Below, one piece after another: positions 9,409-16,579 of a DNA stretch of 64,000 bases. Origin of the DNA: Bacteroidota bacterium (lineage in GTDB: Bacteria; Bacteroidota; JABWAT01); NCBI GenBank assembly GCA_013360915.1, contig JABWAT010000008.1:1-64000 (forward strand), read 5' to 3'. The stretch's first letter is position 1; each line of letters opens with the position of its first letter. A model generated the notes under the pieces. It was not told the origin of the DNA and did not search any database. It saw only the letters and a list, made by a program, of their open reading frames with translations. The translations under genes were made by a program, and so were the position numbers.

Positions 9409-9777
9409 ACCGTCTACACCCCAAAAATGGAACTTTTCTTGGAAAGGCTTCCACAATATTGTGAAAATTTTTACGGAGTGTCAACCCGTTCCAGCTGAAA
9501 AAGGTCAGGAAAAAGTCAATTAAATCATCTTTTAATCCGGCCAAATTTGTGACATGAGAAGGTTTTGAGCCTGATTTGCACGCTTTTTGTCAATGAAAAT
9601 GACCATACCTGACCATTTATTAACATCAGGTATCCGGTCGTCACACTTGTCACTGGAACAAGACCATCAACCGCTTCCACTGTATTTATCAAACTGATAA
9701 TTCTTTATCACCTAAGATAATAAAGCGTAAAAACCGATTAACCTGCAAGAAGAAGGATGGCAACAAGTTTGTGTCGG
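9409..9777. other. Intergenic region upstream of the LacI gene
   Basis: No gene is visible in these 369 bases. They hold the LacI promoter (9441-9484) and an inverted repeat at 9601-9639: GACC-ATACCTGA and TCAGGTAT-CC-GGTC around a 13-nt AT-rich centre. The repeat has no T tract, so it is more like a protein-binding site or RNA hairpin than a terminator. It lies about 120 bp upstream of the -35 and also downstream of the mnmA unit. Confidence 0.5.
9441..9484 (-). promoter_or_regulatory. Promoter and putative operator of the LacI-family gene
   Basis: On the minus strand TTGACA (9479-9484) is followed after 17-18 bp by CAATAT or AATATT as the -10 element. The -10 is embedded in a perfect 12-bp palindrome CACAATATTGTG (9452-9463). 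Directly downstream lies GGAAGCCTTTCC (9441-9452), a two-mismatch relative of the GGAAGCGCTTCC-type palindromes at 58146 and 34475 and at a similar distance from the -10. The arrangement would suit autoregulation; this is inference. Confidence 0.5.
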
Positions 9778-9984
9778 TCAGGAACGGAACCAGAGCAACC
9801 GGACAATGATGCGGAATATCATCAGAACGGCGGCTGCACCAAGCATGGCTGCCGAGAGGCTTTCCGGGAGAAAGGTGACAAACTTGCCAGCCCCGAGAAT
9901 GCCCAGCACGGCAAGAAGCACAATAAACAGGTATGCCTGCCAGCCCAGCATGAAGAGGATGAACGGATTTTCGCGGATATTCAT
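9778..9984 (-). CDS. Small membrane protein coupled to mnmA
   Basis: 68 residues with two predicted membrane helices (about 8-33, FILFMLGWQAYLFIVLLAVLG, and 42-64, LSAAMLGAAAVLMIFRIIV) and a basic end. Its ATG overlaps the mnmA stop by 4 bp (ATGA), so it is probably translated by coupling from mnmA. I recognise no named family. The orientation, overlap and clean hydrophobic pattern support a real gene. The function is unknown and need not relate to tRNA thiolation. Confidence 0.65.
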   Translation of the reverse strand: MNIRENPFILFMLGWQAYLFIVLLAVLGILGAGKFVTFLPESLSAAMLGAAAVLMIFRIIVRLLWFRS

Positions 9985-11093
9985 TGAATAAAGGCCCTTT
10001 CTATTATTCCACCACCCAGGAGATCGTCTCCTGAATAAAACACCACGGATTGACCGGGGGTTACTGCACGCTTTGGCTGATCGAACCGGATTTCCGCCCC
10101 TCCCCCGGGTAATGGAGTCAGAGTGGCCGGTTCCTGTGAATCCTTGTACCGGATTTTAGCCTCGACCCGGATTCCCCCATCGGGTATCTGATCCCAGGCA
10201 ATGGTATTGATCTGACCGGCAATGAGCCGGCTGCATAGCAGAGACTGATCCTCCCCCACCACCACGGTATTGGTGTCGGGTTCGATACGGGTTACATAAA
10301 CCGGTTTTCCAACAGCGATGTTTAATCCCCGCCGCTGACCTATGGTATAAAACGGGTACCCGTCATGATGACCCACCACGTCTCCGCCTTCCGTTTTAAC
10401 CGGTCCGCCGGAAAGCCGGTCTCCGAGTCCGGGGACTTTCTCACGCAGAAAACGTCCATAGTCGTTGTCTGGAATGAAGCAGATTTCATAGGATTCTGAT
10501 TTATCGGCCGTTTTAAGACCGAACTCACGGGCCAGCTGACGGACCTCAGGTTTGGTCAGACCGGAAAGCGGCAACAAGGTCTTCGACAGGGCTTCCTGAG
10601 AAATTCCCCACAACACATAGGTCTGGTCCTTGTTCGAATCGCGGCCGCGGGACAGCATCCAACGGTTTCGGTCGTCGTCATGACGGATCCGGGCGTAATG
10701 TCCGGTTGCAATGTAATCAGCGCCGAGAGCCATGGCCTTTCTGAGCATGGAATTCCATTTCACCTTTGTGTTGCAGAGAACGCAGGGGTTGGGTGTCCGG
10801 CCGGCCATGTACTCACCAACAAAGTTATCAATCACCTCGTCGCCGAAATCACCACGGAAATCCACTATATAATGAGGAAAGCCATGATGGACTGCAATGC
10901 TGCGGGCGTCGTTTATGGACTCCAGGGAACAGCACCCGGTTTCCTTGCCGGTGTTTCCTCCCGACAGCTGATAATCCCAGGTTTTCATGGTCATCCCAAT
11001 CACCTGATACCCCTGTTCCTTAAGCAGGACCGCCGCCACGCTGCTGTCGACCCCGCCGCTCATTCCCACGACCACTGTACCGAGTTTACTCAT
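9981..11093 (-). CDS. mnmA: tRNA-specific 2-thiouridylase MnmA
   Basis: 370 residues from the ATG at 11091-11093. It adds sulfur to U34 of Glu, Gln and Lys tRNAs using ATP and a persulfide relay. The PP-loop ATP site SGGVDSS is near the N-terminus, the first catalytic cysteine is C104 in PNPCVLC, and the second is C205 in YEICFIP. The C-terminal beta-barrel region ends normally. A longer reading to 11222 adds 43 unrelated residues and would start upstream of the likely promoter box TATCTTTG (11112-11119), so the inner ATG is chosen. The cysteine desulfurase at 52222 could supply the sulfur, which is inference. Confidence 0.95.
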   Translation of the reverse strand: MSKLGTVVVGMSGGVDSSVAAVLLKEQGYQVIGMTMKTWDYQLSGGNTGKETGCCSLESINDARSIAVHHGFPHYIVDFRGDFGDEVIDNFVGEYMAGRTPNPCVLCNTKVKWNSMLRKAMALGADYIATGHYARIRHDDDRNRWMLSRGRDSNKDQTYVLWGISQEALSKTLLPLSGLTKPEVRQLAREFGLKTADKSESYEICFIPDNDYGRFLREKVPGLGDRLSGGPVKTEGGDVVGHHDGYPFYTIGQRRGLNIAVGKPVYVTRIEPDTNTVVVGEDQSLLCSRLIAGQINTIAWDQIPDGGIRVEAKIRYKDSQEPATLTPLPGGGAEIRFDQPKRAVTPGQSVVFYSGDDLLGGGIIERAFIQ

Positions 11094-11111
11094 TGATTTC
11101 CAGAATTTTTG

Positions 11112-11119
11112 CAAAGATA
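11112..11119 (-). promoter_or_regulatory. mnmA: TAnnTTTG -7 box of mnmA
   Basis: On the minus strand TATCTTTG lies 19 bp before the mnmA ATG. It matches the Bacteroidota housekeeping -7 consensus TAnnTTTG. The -33 element is poor (TTT about 17 bp upstream). The transcript would have a very short leader. Confidence 0.5.
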
Positions 11120-11208
11120 CGCCAGCGTGATAACCGAAACCCTTTCTGTTAAATTCCCCTTTCCTGCGAACCCGGATGCCAGGAAGAGAACCAACGGGCC
11201 ATTCTGAG

Positions 11209-11239
11209 TTGTTAACTGTCAATAATTTCAGTAGATTTG
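11209..11239 (+). promoter_or_regulatory. Bacteroidota-type promoter of the mutL-fol chain
   Basis: TTG (11209-11211), a 20-bp spacer and TAGATTTG (11232-11239) match the Bacteroidota TTG-N17-23-TAnnTTTG promoter. The predicted start near 11246 lies upstream of the ATG at 11264 but downstream of an alternative TTG codon at 11237, which settles the start of the first gene. Confidence 0.6.
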
Positions 11240-11263
11240 AATCAGTCAGGAACAGTATTCAAC

Positions 11264-11464
11264 ATGCTTTTTAAACGCCCCCCGGTTCGCCGGTTCGATT
11301 TGCCGCTGCGGTATTATGATCCGTCCAAAGATGACTCTCAGAAGGAGCACCGGATCCGCTTTACCAGCCTCCGGGATGGAGGAAGACCACCCGGTCTTAT
11401 CCGCAACCTGGTCCTGTTCATAGCAGCCGTCTGGATGTTCCTTTACCTGCTCGGGCGCAGTTAA
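11264..11464 (+). CDS. Small tail-anchored protein upstream of mutL
   Basis: 66 residues. A basic, Tyr/Asp-rich cytoplasmic part (RYYDPSKDD, then EHRIRF) is followed by one C-terminal membrane helix (LIRNLVLFIAAVWMFLYLLG). From memory, small proteins with an RYYDP-K-x-x-RRIRF pattern are common in Bacteroidota/Chlorobi genomes, but no function is established to my knowledge. It ends 2 bp before mutL and so is probably cotranscribed. The ATG at 11264 is preferred to a TTG at 11237 because the promoter box covers the latter. Confidence 0.7.
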   Translation: MLFKRPPVRRFDLPLRYYDPSKDDSQKEHRIRFTSLRDGGRPPGLIRNLVLFIAAVWMFLYLLGRS

Positions 11465-11466
11465 TT

Positions 11467-13284
11467 ATGGCTGTTAACCGGATCCGGATCCTGCCGGATG
11501 CCATCGCCAATCAGATTGCGGCGGGTGAAGTCGTTCAGCGTCCCGAATCGGTCGTGAAGGAACTGATTGAAAATGCCATTGATGCCGAATCCACTTCGAT
11601 CACCGTTGTCATAGAAGAATCGGGGAAAACCCGCATTCAGGTGGTAGATAACGGGGCGGGCATGTCCTCCGACGATGCACGACTGGCCTTTGAACGCCAT
11701 GCCACCAGCAAGATCATCACGGCCGACGATCTGCAGGCCATACGGACCCTCGGTTTCCGGGGTGAGGCCCTTGCCTCGATTGCCTCGGTCTCACAAGCTG
11801 AACTGAAAACCCGGCAGGCTGGTTCAAAAACCGGTACTGTGGTCCGGATGAGCGGCGGACTCATTCAGGCCTTTGAACCGGAGGCCTGTGCACCCGGCAC
11901 TTCCATTACGGTCAAGAATCTGTTTTTCAACACACCGGGCCGCAGGAACTTCCTAAAATCGGACCAGGTGGAATTCCGGCATATACTGGATACCGTTCAG
12001 AAATACGCACTTTTTTATCATCAGATCCACTGGACCCTTATCAGTGATGGAGCCGAAGTCTTTTCGGTGGAACCTGCCGATGCCAATGAGCGGATCGGGC
12101 AATTGTTTGGTCGCAAAGTCATGGAAAACCTTATCCGGGTGGAGGAGCAAACCGACCTGGTCTCGGTAACCGGTTTTCTTTCCCATCCGACCATCGCCCG
12201 GAAAACAAGGGGCGATCAGTACCTGTTCATCAATGGGCGGTCGATTATCCACAAATCGATCCAGCATGCCGTTTTCAATGCCTACGGACCGGCTCTGGCG
12301 GCTGGTACCTTCCCTTTTTATGTTCTGTTTCTGAATCTGGATCCACACCGGGTCGATATCAACGTTCATCCGGCCAAGCAGGAAGTAAAATTTGATGATG
12401 AACGATCGGTTTACGCTATTACCATGGCGGTGGTGAGGAAAGCCCTGGGAACCCGTGATCTGACTCCGGTGGAATCAGGCCTGACCCATTTACCTCCCGG
12501 GCATGATTTCACAAACCGACCTGCCACGGACAGCATCCGGCCTTCATCACCCATCTCGAATTTTCCCTACCGGGATCCGCTGGAACGGGTGGTCACCCTT
12601 CCCTTCCGGACTCCCGTTCCCGACCCATTGCCTGTGACAGACACGGTTCAGAGGCCATTGGATATTCTGAAATCCTTTGCGTCTGAAGTGGACAATTCAG
12701 CCATCGGGGACCGGCGGATCTGGCAGGTTCACAACAAGTATATATTCAGTCAGATTGTGACCGGTCTGATGATTATTGATCAGCATGTGGCCCATGAGCG
12801 GATCCTGTTTGAACGGGCTCTCAGGATGATGGAAAGCAGTTCGGCGTTTACCCAGCAATTGCTGTTTCCGCATACACTGGACCTGACACCGGCCGATTTT
12901 GAACTCATCCGGGCTGTAAAAGATGACCTGATCCGGCTGGGATTTGATTTTAAATTTTACAGCGGACGAACCGTTGTGATTGAAGGCGTTCCGGCCGATG
13001 TGAAACCCGGAACCGAGCAGCGTATTCTTCAGGATATTCTGACACAGTACCGGGATTACGAGCAGGAATTTCAATGGAAGGGGCGTCACAACCTGGCGGC
13101 TTCTTACGCCTGCCGGTCCTCGATCAAAGCCGGTGATCCGCTCACGCTGGCCGAAATGAATGCCCTGATCGATCAGCTTTTTGCCTGTGAGAACCCGTAC
13201 ACCTGTCCGCACGGGCGTCCGGTGATCATCAAGATGACAATAGATGATCTCGACACCCGGTTCGGACGTAAACATCCCTGGTAA
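11467..13284 (+). CDS. mutL: DNA mismatch repair protein MutL (endonuclease type)
   Basis: 605 residues. The N-terminal GHKL ATPase carries VVKELIENAIDA, VVDNGAGM and TLGFRGEAL. A linker of low conservation spans about 330-420. The C-terminal dimerisation/nuclease domain has the metal-binding set: DQHVAHERILFE from D438 (the DQHAx2Ex4E motif with Ala to Val), ACR at 548-550, CPHGRP at 580-585 and FGR at 599-601. By family knowledge these mark MutL proteins that nick DNA themselves, as in bacteria without MutH. It is the second gene of a chain that continues into folate genes. Confidence 0.97.
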   Translation: MAVNRIRILPDAIANQIAAGEVVQRPESVVKELIENAIDAESTSITVVIEESGKTRIQVVDNGAGMSSDDARLAFERHATSKIITADDLQAIRTLGFRGEALASIASVSQAELKTRQAGSKTGTVVRMSGGLIQAFEPEACAPGTSITVKNLFFNTPGRRNFLKSDQVEFRHILDTVQKYALFYHQIHWTLISDGAEVFSVEPADANERIGQLFGRKVMENLIRVEEQTDLVSVTGFLSHPTIARKTRGDQYLFINGRSIIHKSIQHAVFNAYGPALAAGTFPFYVLFLNLDPHRVDINVHPAKQEVKFDDERSVYAITMAVVRKALGTRDLTPVESGLTHLPPGHDFTNRPATDSIRPSSPISNFPYRDPLERVVTLPFRTPVPDPLPVTDTVQRPLDILKSFASEVDNSAIGDRRIWQVHNKYIFSQIVTGLMIIDQHVAHERILFERALRMMESSSAFTQQLLFPHTLDLTPADFELIRAVKDDLIRLGFDFKFYSGRTVVIEGVPADVKPGTEQRILQDILTQYRDYEQEFQWKGRHNLAASYACRSSIKAGDPLTLAEMNALIDQLFACENPYTCPHGRPVIIKMTIDDLDTRFGRKHPW

Positions 13285-13303
13285 CCAGACTTCAGAGCCT
13301 GCC

Positions 13304-13828
13304 ATGAAAATAGAAACCCTGACATTTTTCAGAACCCACCTTCTCATCGGCGGAAAACGCGAATTGTTTCCGGTGGTGAATCTTGTCCTGGACCAGGACT
13401 ATCCCGGATTGGTCACCCTGGATGGATTGTCCGTTCAACTATCCACCGAACGGACCGATTCGGGTGAGGTGCCCATGGTACTGTGCCACGTTGATTTCAG
13501 CCCCGGCGGGGGGATCCGGCTCAGAAAAACCAAAACCATCGATTATACCAGCGAAGAAACGGTCCATTTTTTCGAAGACCTGTTTTCGGGCGATCCCTTT
13601 CTGTTTGCCTTTTCAACCCCTGCGTTTCTGAATGGAAAAACAAAAGACTTTCAATATATTCCTGCCACCATTGACCAGGAGCAGGGAAAGCTGTTCCGGT
13701 GGGATGTTGAGTTGGCCTATACCGACAGCACCAGCCGGAATCTGGACCGGGGAATGATCACCGGCACATTCGAGAAATGGTGGCATTCCACAGGAAAAAC
13801 ACTAAACGACCAGCAGGATCATCAATGA
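13304..13828 (+). CDS. Conserved-looking hypothetical protein between mutL and folB
   Basis: 174 residues, soluble, no signal peptide or membrane segment. I recognise no family. The sequence has alternating beta-like stretches (LVTLDGLSVQLS, MVLCHVDFS) and a Trp/Phe-rich region. The ATG at 13304 lies 19 bp after the mutL stop, and the end overlaps the folB ATG by 4 bp, so it is translated within the mutL-fol chain. Codon use resembles its neighbours. The overlap structure supports a real gene; no function can be proposed. Confidence 0.75.
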   Translation: MKIETLTFFRTHLLIGGKRELFPVVNLVLDQDYPGLVTLDGLSVQLSTERTDSGEVPMVLCHVDFSPGGGIRLRKTKTIDYTSEETVHFFEDLFSGDPFLFAFSTPAFLNGKTKDFQYIPATIDQEQGKLFRWDVELAYTDSTSRNLDRGMITGTFEKWWHSTGKTLNDQQDHQ

Positions 13829-14190
13829 CGACCACCATTAAGCTGATTAATTGTGATTTTTACGCACACCACGGGGTGATGCAGGAAGAACACCGGATTG
13901 GCGGCCGCTACCAGGTCGATGTGGAGATGACTCTGGATGCCGAGGAAGCAGCGATGACAGATGACATCACTGCTACGGTCGATTATGAATCGGTTTATTC
14001 AACCCTTCGGCACCTGATACTGTCGCAGAAAAAGTACCTGATTGAAGCACTCGCCCATCAGATGGCAGTGGAATTACTCGGTCGGTTTCTGAAAATCCAT
14101 TCGGTTCTGATCAGGGTAAGGAAAATGAATCCACCGGTGGGAGGGGTCTGTGACTACGCCGAGATTGAATACCGGAAAAGCCGCTCATGA
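13825..14190 (+). CDS. folB: Dihydroneopterin aldolase FolB
   Basis: 121 residues. It converts 7,8-dihydroneopterin to 6-hydroxymethyl-dihydropterin in folate synthesis. Family signatures are visible: CDFYAHHGVMQEE near the N-terminus (active-site Glu), TVDYESVY in the middle, LIEALAHQMA and then RVRKMNPPVGG near the end. The ATG at 13825 overlaps the upstream stop (ATGA), and its own stop overlaps the folK ATG, indicating translational coupling FolB-FolK, consecutive enzymes of one pathway. FolP is encoded separately at 24029. Confidence 0.93.
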   Translation: MTTTIKLINCDFYAHHGVMQEEHRIGGRYQVDVEMTLDAEEAAMTDDITATVDYESVYSTLRHLILSQKKYLIEALAHQMAVELLGRFLKIHSVLIRVRKMNPPVGGVCDYAEIEYRKSRS

Positions 14191-14684
14191 TCCGGTACTA
14201 CCTCGGACTTGGTTCTAACCTGGGAGACCGGGAACGATTTCTGAACGAGGCCGCCTCCAAGGTAGCCGCAAACCCTTCCACGATCAGTTACCGGCTGAGT
14301 CCCCTGTATGAATCGGCCCCATTCGATGGATCAGGTCAGCCCGATTACCTGAATGCGGTTCTGGAACTGCTGAGTGACCTTGACCCGTGGGAACTGCTCG
14401 ATTTCTGCCGGCGTCTGGAGGCAGAAGCCGGCAGGCAACGAACCCCCGGTCTGCAATGGGAGCCGCGGACGCTTGACATCGATATTCTTTTTGCCGGCAC
14501 CGAGGTGGTTGATACCGCCGACCTGACCATTCCGCATCCCGGAGTGTCTCAGAGACCGTTTGTGCTGGTCCCGCTGGCCGATCTGAATGCTTCACTGGTC
14601 CATCCCGTAACAGGAGAACGGATCGGTCTTCTTGCCCAATCCATGAAATCCCAACTGATGCCCTATCAACCGATATACACATGA
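14187..14684 (+). CDS. folK: HPPK, 6-hydroxymethyl-dihydropterin pyrophosphokinase FolK
   Basis: 165 residues. It transfers pyrophosphate from ATP to the FolB product. Motifs: YYLGLGSNLGDR at the start, SPLYESAPF, then PRTLDIDIL (metal-binding Asp pair) and TIPHPGVSQRPFVLVPL. The length is normal for a stand-alone HPPK. It starts within the folB stop and ends within the start of the deoxynucleoside kinase gene (4-bp overlaps at both ends). Confidence 0.95.
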   Translation: MIRYYLGLGSNLGDRERFLNEAASKVAANPSTISYRLSPLYESAPFDGSGQPDYLNAVLELLSDLDPWELLDFCRRLEAEAGRQRTPGLQWEPRTLDIDILFAGTEVVDTADLTIPHPGVSQRPFVLVPLADLNASLVHPVTGERIGLLAQSMKSQLMPYQPIYT

Positions 14685-15349
14685 TACCACCGGTTAAACA
14701 TCCGAAAGACCTGCATTTTATTGCCGTTGAAGGAGTTATTGGTGTGGGCAAGACCAGTCTGGCCCATATACTGGCCAACCGGATCAATGCACGGCTGGTT
14801 CTTGAATCCTTTGAAGACAACCCGTTTCTCGAAAAATTCTATGAAGATCCCAACCGGTATGCCTTCCAGACACAGGTTCAGTTTCTGATATCGAGAGTTC
14901 AGCAACAACAGAAGATCACCGAACTGGATCTTTTTCATGAATATGTCGTCAGTGATTATATTTTCGAAAAAGACCGGATTTTTGCAATGACCACCCTGAA
15001 ATCGGAGGAACTGGATCTGTATGACCGCATTGCTTCGGTCATGGAGAGTTTTGTGGCCAGCCCCGATCTGGTAATCTATCTGCAATCTTCGGTGGACCGG
15101 CTGATGCTGAACATAAAGAAACGGGCAAGAGGCAACGAGCACCGGATTACCCGACCATATCTGGAAAGCCTCTCTGAAGCGTACACACACTTTTTTTTCA
15201 GGTATCAGCGATGCCCGGTATTGATTATCAATACCACTGAAATTGATTTTGTGAATGACCAGACACACTTTGAAGAATTGATTGAACAGATTTTACACCG
15301 GACCCACAGCGGTCTGGAATATTATTTACCCAGCGGAAAGCAACCATGA
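14681..15349 (+). CDS. Deoxynucleoside kinase family protein
   Basis: 222 residues. The P-loop is at the N-terminus (VEGVIGVGKTSLA) and is followed by LVLESFEDNPFLEKFYED and a QVQFLISR helix, the signature of the dGK/dCK/dNK family that phosphorylates deoxynucleosides for salvage. The lid-like region KKRARGNEHRI supplies arginines near residue 145-155. Which nucleoside is preferred cannot be read from the sequence. It overlaps folK by 4 bp, and a 55-aa gene starts within its stop. A pairing of folK with such a kinase is often seen in Bacteroidota-like genomes, as I recall. Confidence 0.9.
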   Translation: MIPPVKHPKDLHFIAVEGVIGVGKTSLAHILANRINARLVLESFEDNPFLEKFYEDPNRYAFQTQVQFLISRVQQQQKITELDLFHEYVVSDYIFEKDRIFAMTTLKSEELDLYDRIASVMESFVASPDLVIYLQSSVDRLMLNIKKRARGNEHRITRPYLESLSEAYTHFFFRYQRCPVLIINTTEIDFVNDQTHFEELIEQILHRTHSGLEYYLPSGKQP

Positions 15350-15513
15350 TGATCCGAGTCGCTATTCTACTCGTCCTGTTTCTGATCATTGTTCTGATTG
15401 TTGCCAGCATGATCAGGAAAAATCGTTCCGGAAAAACCAATCAGACCTATAACAGCGGTTTCCGGAAAAAAGACCGGAAACAGGTGGAGGATGCCGATTT
15501 TACCGAGGAATAA
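15346..15513 (+). CDS. Small single-pass membrane protein (55 aa)
   Basis: A 55-residue reading frame starts with ATGATG overlapping the kinase stop (ATGATGA). One membrane helix (about residues 4-22, VAILLVLFLIIVLIVASM) is followed by a basic stretch and an acidic tail ending VEDADFTEE. Similar tiny proteins with an N-terminal helix and a terminal E-D-A-D-[FY]-E-E motif are familiar from this phylum, without known function. It is the last gene before a strong terminator (15514-15546), which supports it as the end of the operon. Confidence 0.65.
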   Translation: MMIRVAILLVLFLIIVLIVASMIRKNRSGKTNQTYNSGFRKKDRKQVEDADFTEE

Positions 15514-15546
15514 AGTGTAAGGCTGCCCTTTCCTTACACTTTTCTT
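15514..15546 (+). terminator. Terminator of the mutL-fol-dNK operon
   Basis: A 9-bp perfect stem AGTGTAAGG/CCTTACACT (15514-15522 with 15532-15540) with a 9-nt loop is followed by TTTCTT. It begins directly after the stop of the 55-aa gene. Confidence 0.85.
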
Positions 15547-15591
15547 ACGGGTAACCTTTCAGTTCCCGCAAAGATCTTAAATTGTTATATT

Positions 15592-15633
15592 ATTGATATT
15601 CAATGATATAAAGACTTTGGCACGGTTCTTTCA
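15592..15633 (+). promoter_or_regulatory. Sigma-54-like -24/-12 site with adjacent palindrome
   Basis: TTGGCACGGTTCTTTCA (15617-15633) matches the sigma-54 consensus TGGCAC-N5-TTGCA with correct spacing and one mismatch, at the -13 G. Just upstream is a perfect 13-bp palindrome ATTGATATTCAAT (15592-15604) in an AT-rich stretch, which could be an activator site or a DNA bend. The site lies 57 bp before the lipoprotein ATG at 15690 and 1.8 kb from the gene of a sigma-54 activator. The mismatch falls in a highly conserved position, so activity is uncertain. Confidence 0.4.
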
Positions 15634-15689
15634 ATGGGGTTGGCCAGCACCGGTACTCAGCCGGTACCCAAACCAAAAAGGAGTTACCC

Positions 15690-16508
15690 ATGAAAACGCA
15701 ATCTTCTCTTCTGACTGCCTTCACCTACCTGGCCATCGCAGGAACCGCCATCTGGCTGACCGGATGCGATTCTTCAACCAAATCTGAAGACGATGCCAGC
15801 ACATCTGAAGACAACCTGACAGCCGTGCAACTGATTGCCGGTGACATTGCCTCTGATACCGATGGCGAATTCAGTGAACTGGAAACCATCGCCGCCTATG
15901 AATCAGGTTCCGTTGGCAAATTCGGCAAACCGGCCATTGATACTGTGATCACCCGCCCGAACATGACCATCAGTCTGTACCGGAAGTTTGCAAGCGTCAG
16001 CGGCGATTCCACCGACAATTATGTCGAGGGTTCTTCGACCGCACTGGTATTTAAACGCAGCATGACAGGTGTGTTTTCCACACCCGAAGGCATGACCCGC
16101 AACACCCGTTATAAAGAAATCAACCGGTATAATGCTCACACAGTGACCGGCCTTCTTCCCACAGAAACAGCCATCACCCTGAATGGCACCGGTACCCGTT
16201 CCAATTTCCATGAAATGAAACGGACCATTCGCAATCAGTCAGTGACCGAAACTTTCTCTCTGAGCGGATCAAGTACCCGTACCAACATCGTGATTAACAA
16301 GAATGACGGTAACAACTGGCCGGAAAGCGGAACAGCGGTTTACACCCTGACCATCACAAAAACCAAAAGCCGCGCTGACAAGTCAGGTGAAAGAACCTTT
16401 ACGCGCACCATCACCATCACCTATAACGGAACCGAAACACCGGATGTGACCGTGAATGGCGAGAAATTTAAAATTGGTCTCAAGGACGGCGAAGTCACCA
16501 AAAAGTAA
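15690..16508 (+). CDS. Lipoprotein of unknown function (272 aa)
   Basis: 272 residues with a lipoprotein signal peptide ending in the lipobox LTGC (Cys near residue 26), followed by an acidic Ser/Thr-rich linker (SEDDASTSEDN). The mature part is Thr-rich and beta-like, with stretches such as TYTLTITKTKS and RTFTRTITITYNGTETPDV. No family is recognised. A clear GGAG ribosome-binding site precedes the ATG. A sigma-54-like site lies 57 bp upstream, and a hairpin follows at 16527. It is probably anchored in the outer membrane or periplasmic face. Proximity to the CHASE2 sigma-54 activator operon suggests, but does not prove, that it is a target. Confidence 0.8.
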   Translation: MKTQSSLLTAFTYLAIAGTAIWLTGCDSSTKSEDDASTSEDNLTAVQLIAGDIASDTDGEFSELETIAAYESGSVGKFGKPAIDTVITRPNMTISLYRKFASVSGDSTDNYVEGSSTALVFKRSMTGVFSTPEGMTRNTRYKEINRYNAHTVTGLLPTETAITLNGTGTRSNFHEMKRTIRNQSVTETFSLSGSSTRTNIVINKNDGNNWPESGTAVYTLTITKTKSRADKSGERTFTRTITITYNGTETPDVTVNGEKFKIGLKDGEVTKK

Positions 16509-16526
16509 CAGACTGGCAACCCTGCA

Positions 16527-16560
16527 ACCACAGGCCGGATCAAACCGGCTTGTGGTGTTT
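16527..16560 (+). terminator. Hairpin between the two lipoprotein genes
   Basis: A 12-bp stem ACCACAGGCCGG/CCGGCTTGTGGT (16527-16538 with 16545-16556, one G-T pair) with a 6-nt loop is followed by only three T residues. It probably gives partial termination of the first lipoprotein transcript or protects its 3' end. It sits 20 bp before the next ATG, so read-through could feed the downstream operon. Confidence 0.55.
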
Positions 16561-16579
16561 CAGGAAACAACCAAAACCC

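Noticed and set aside
9605-9633. Inverted repeat as a transcription terminator for the mnmA unit
   Set aside because: There is no T tract on either strand after the stem and the loop is 13 nt, so a regulatory role is at least as likely.
12697-13347. 216-codon open frame on the minus strand
   Set aside because: It lies antisense to the C-terminal domain of mutL, whose motifs are intact; no independent evidence for a gene.
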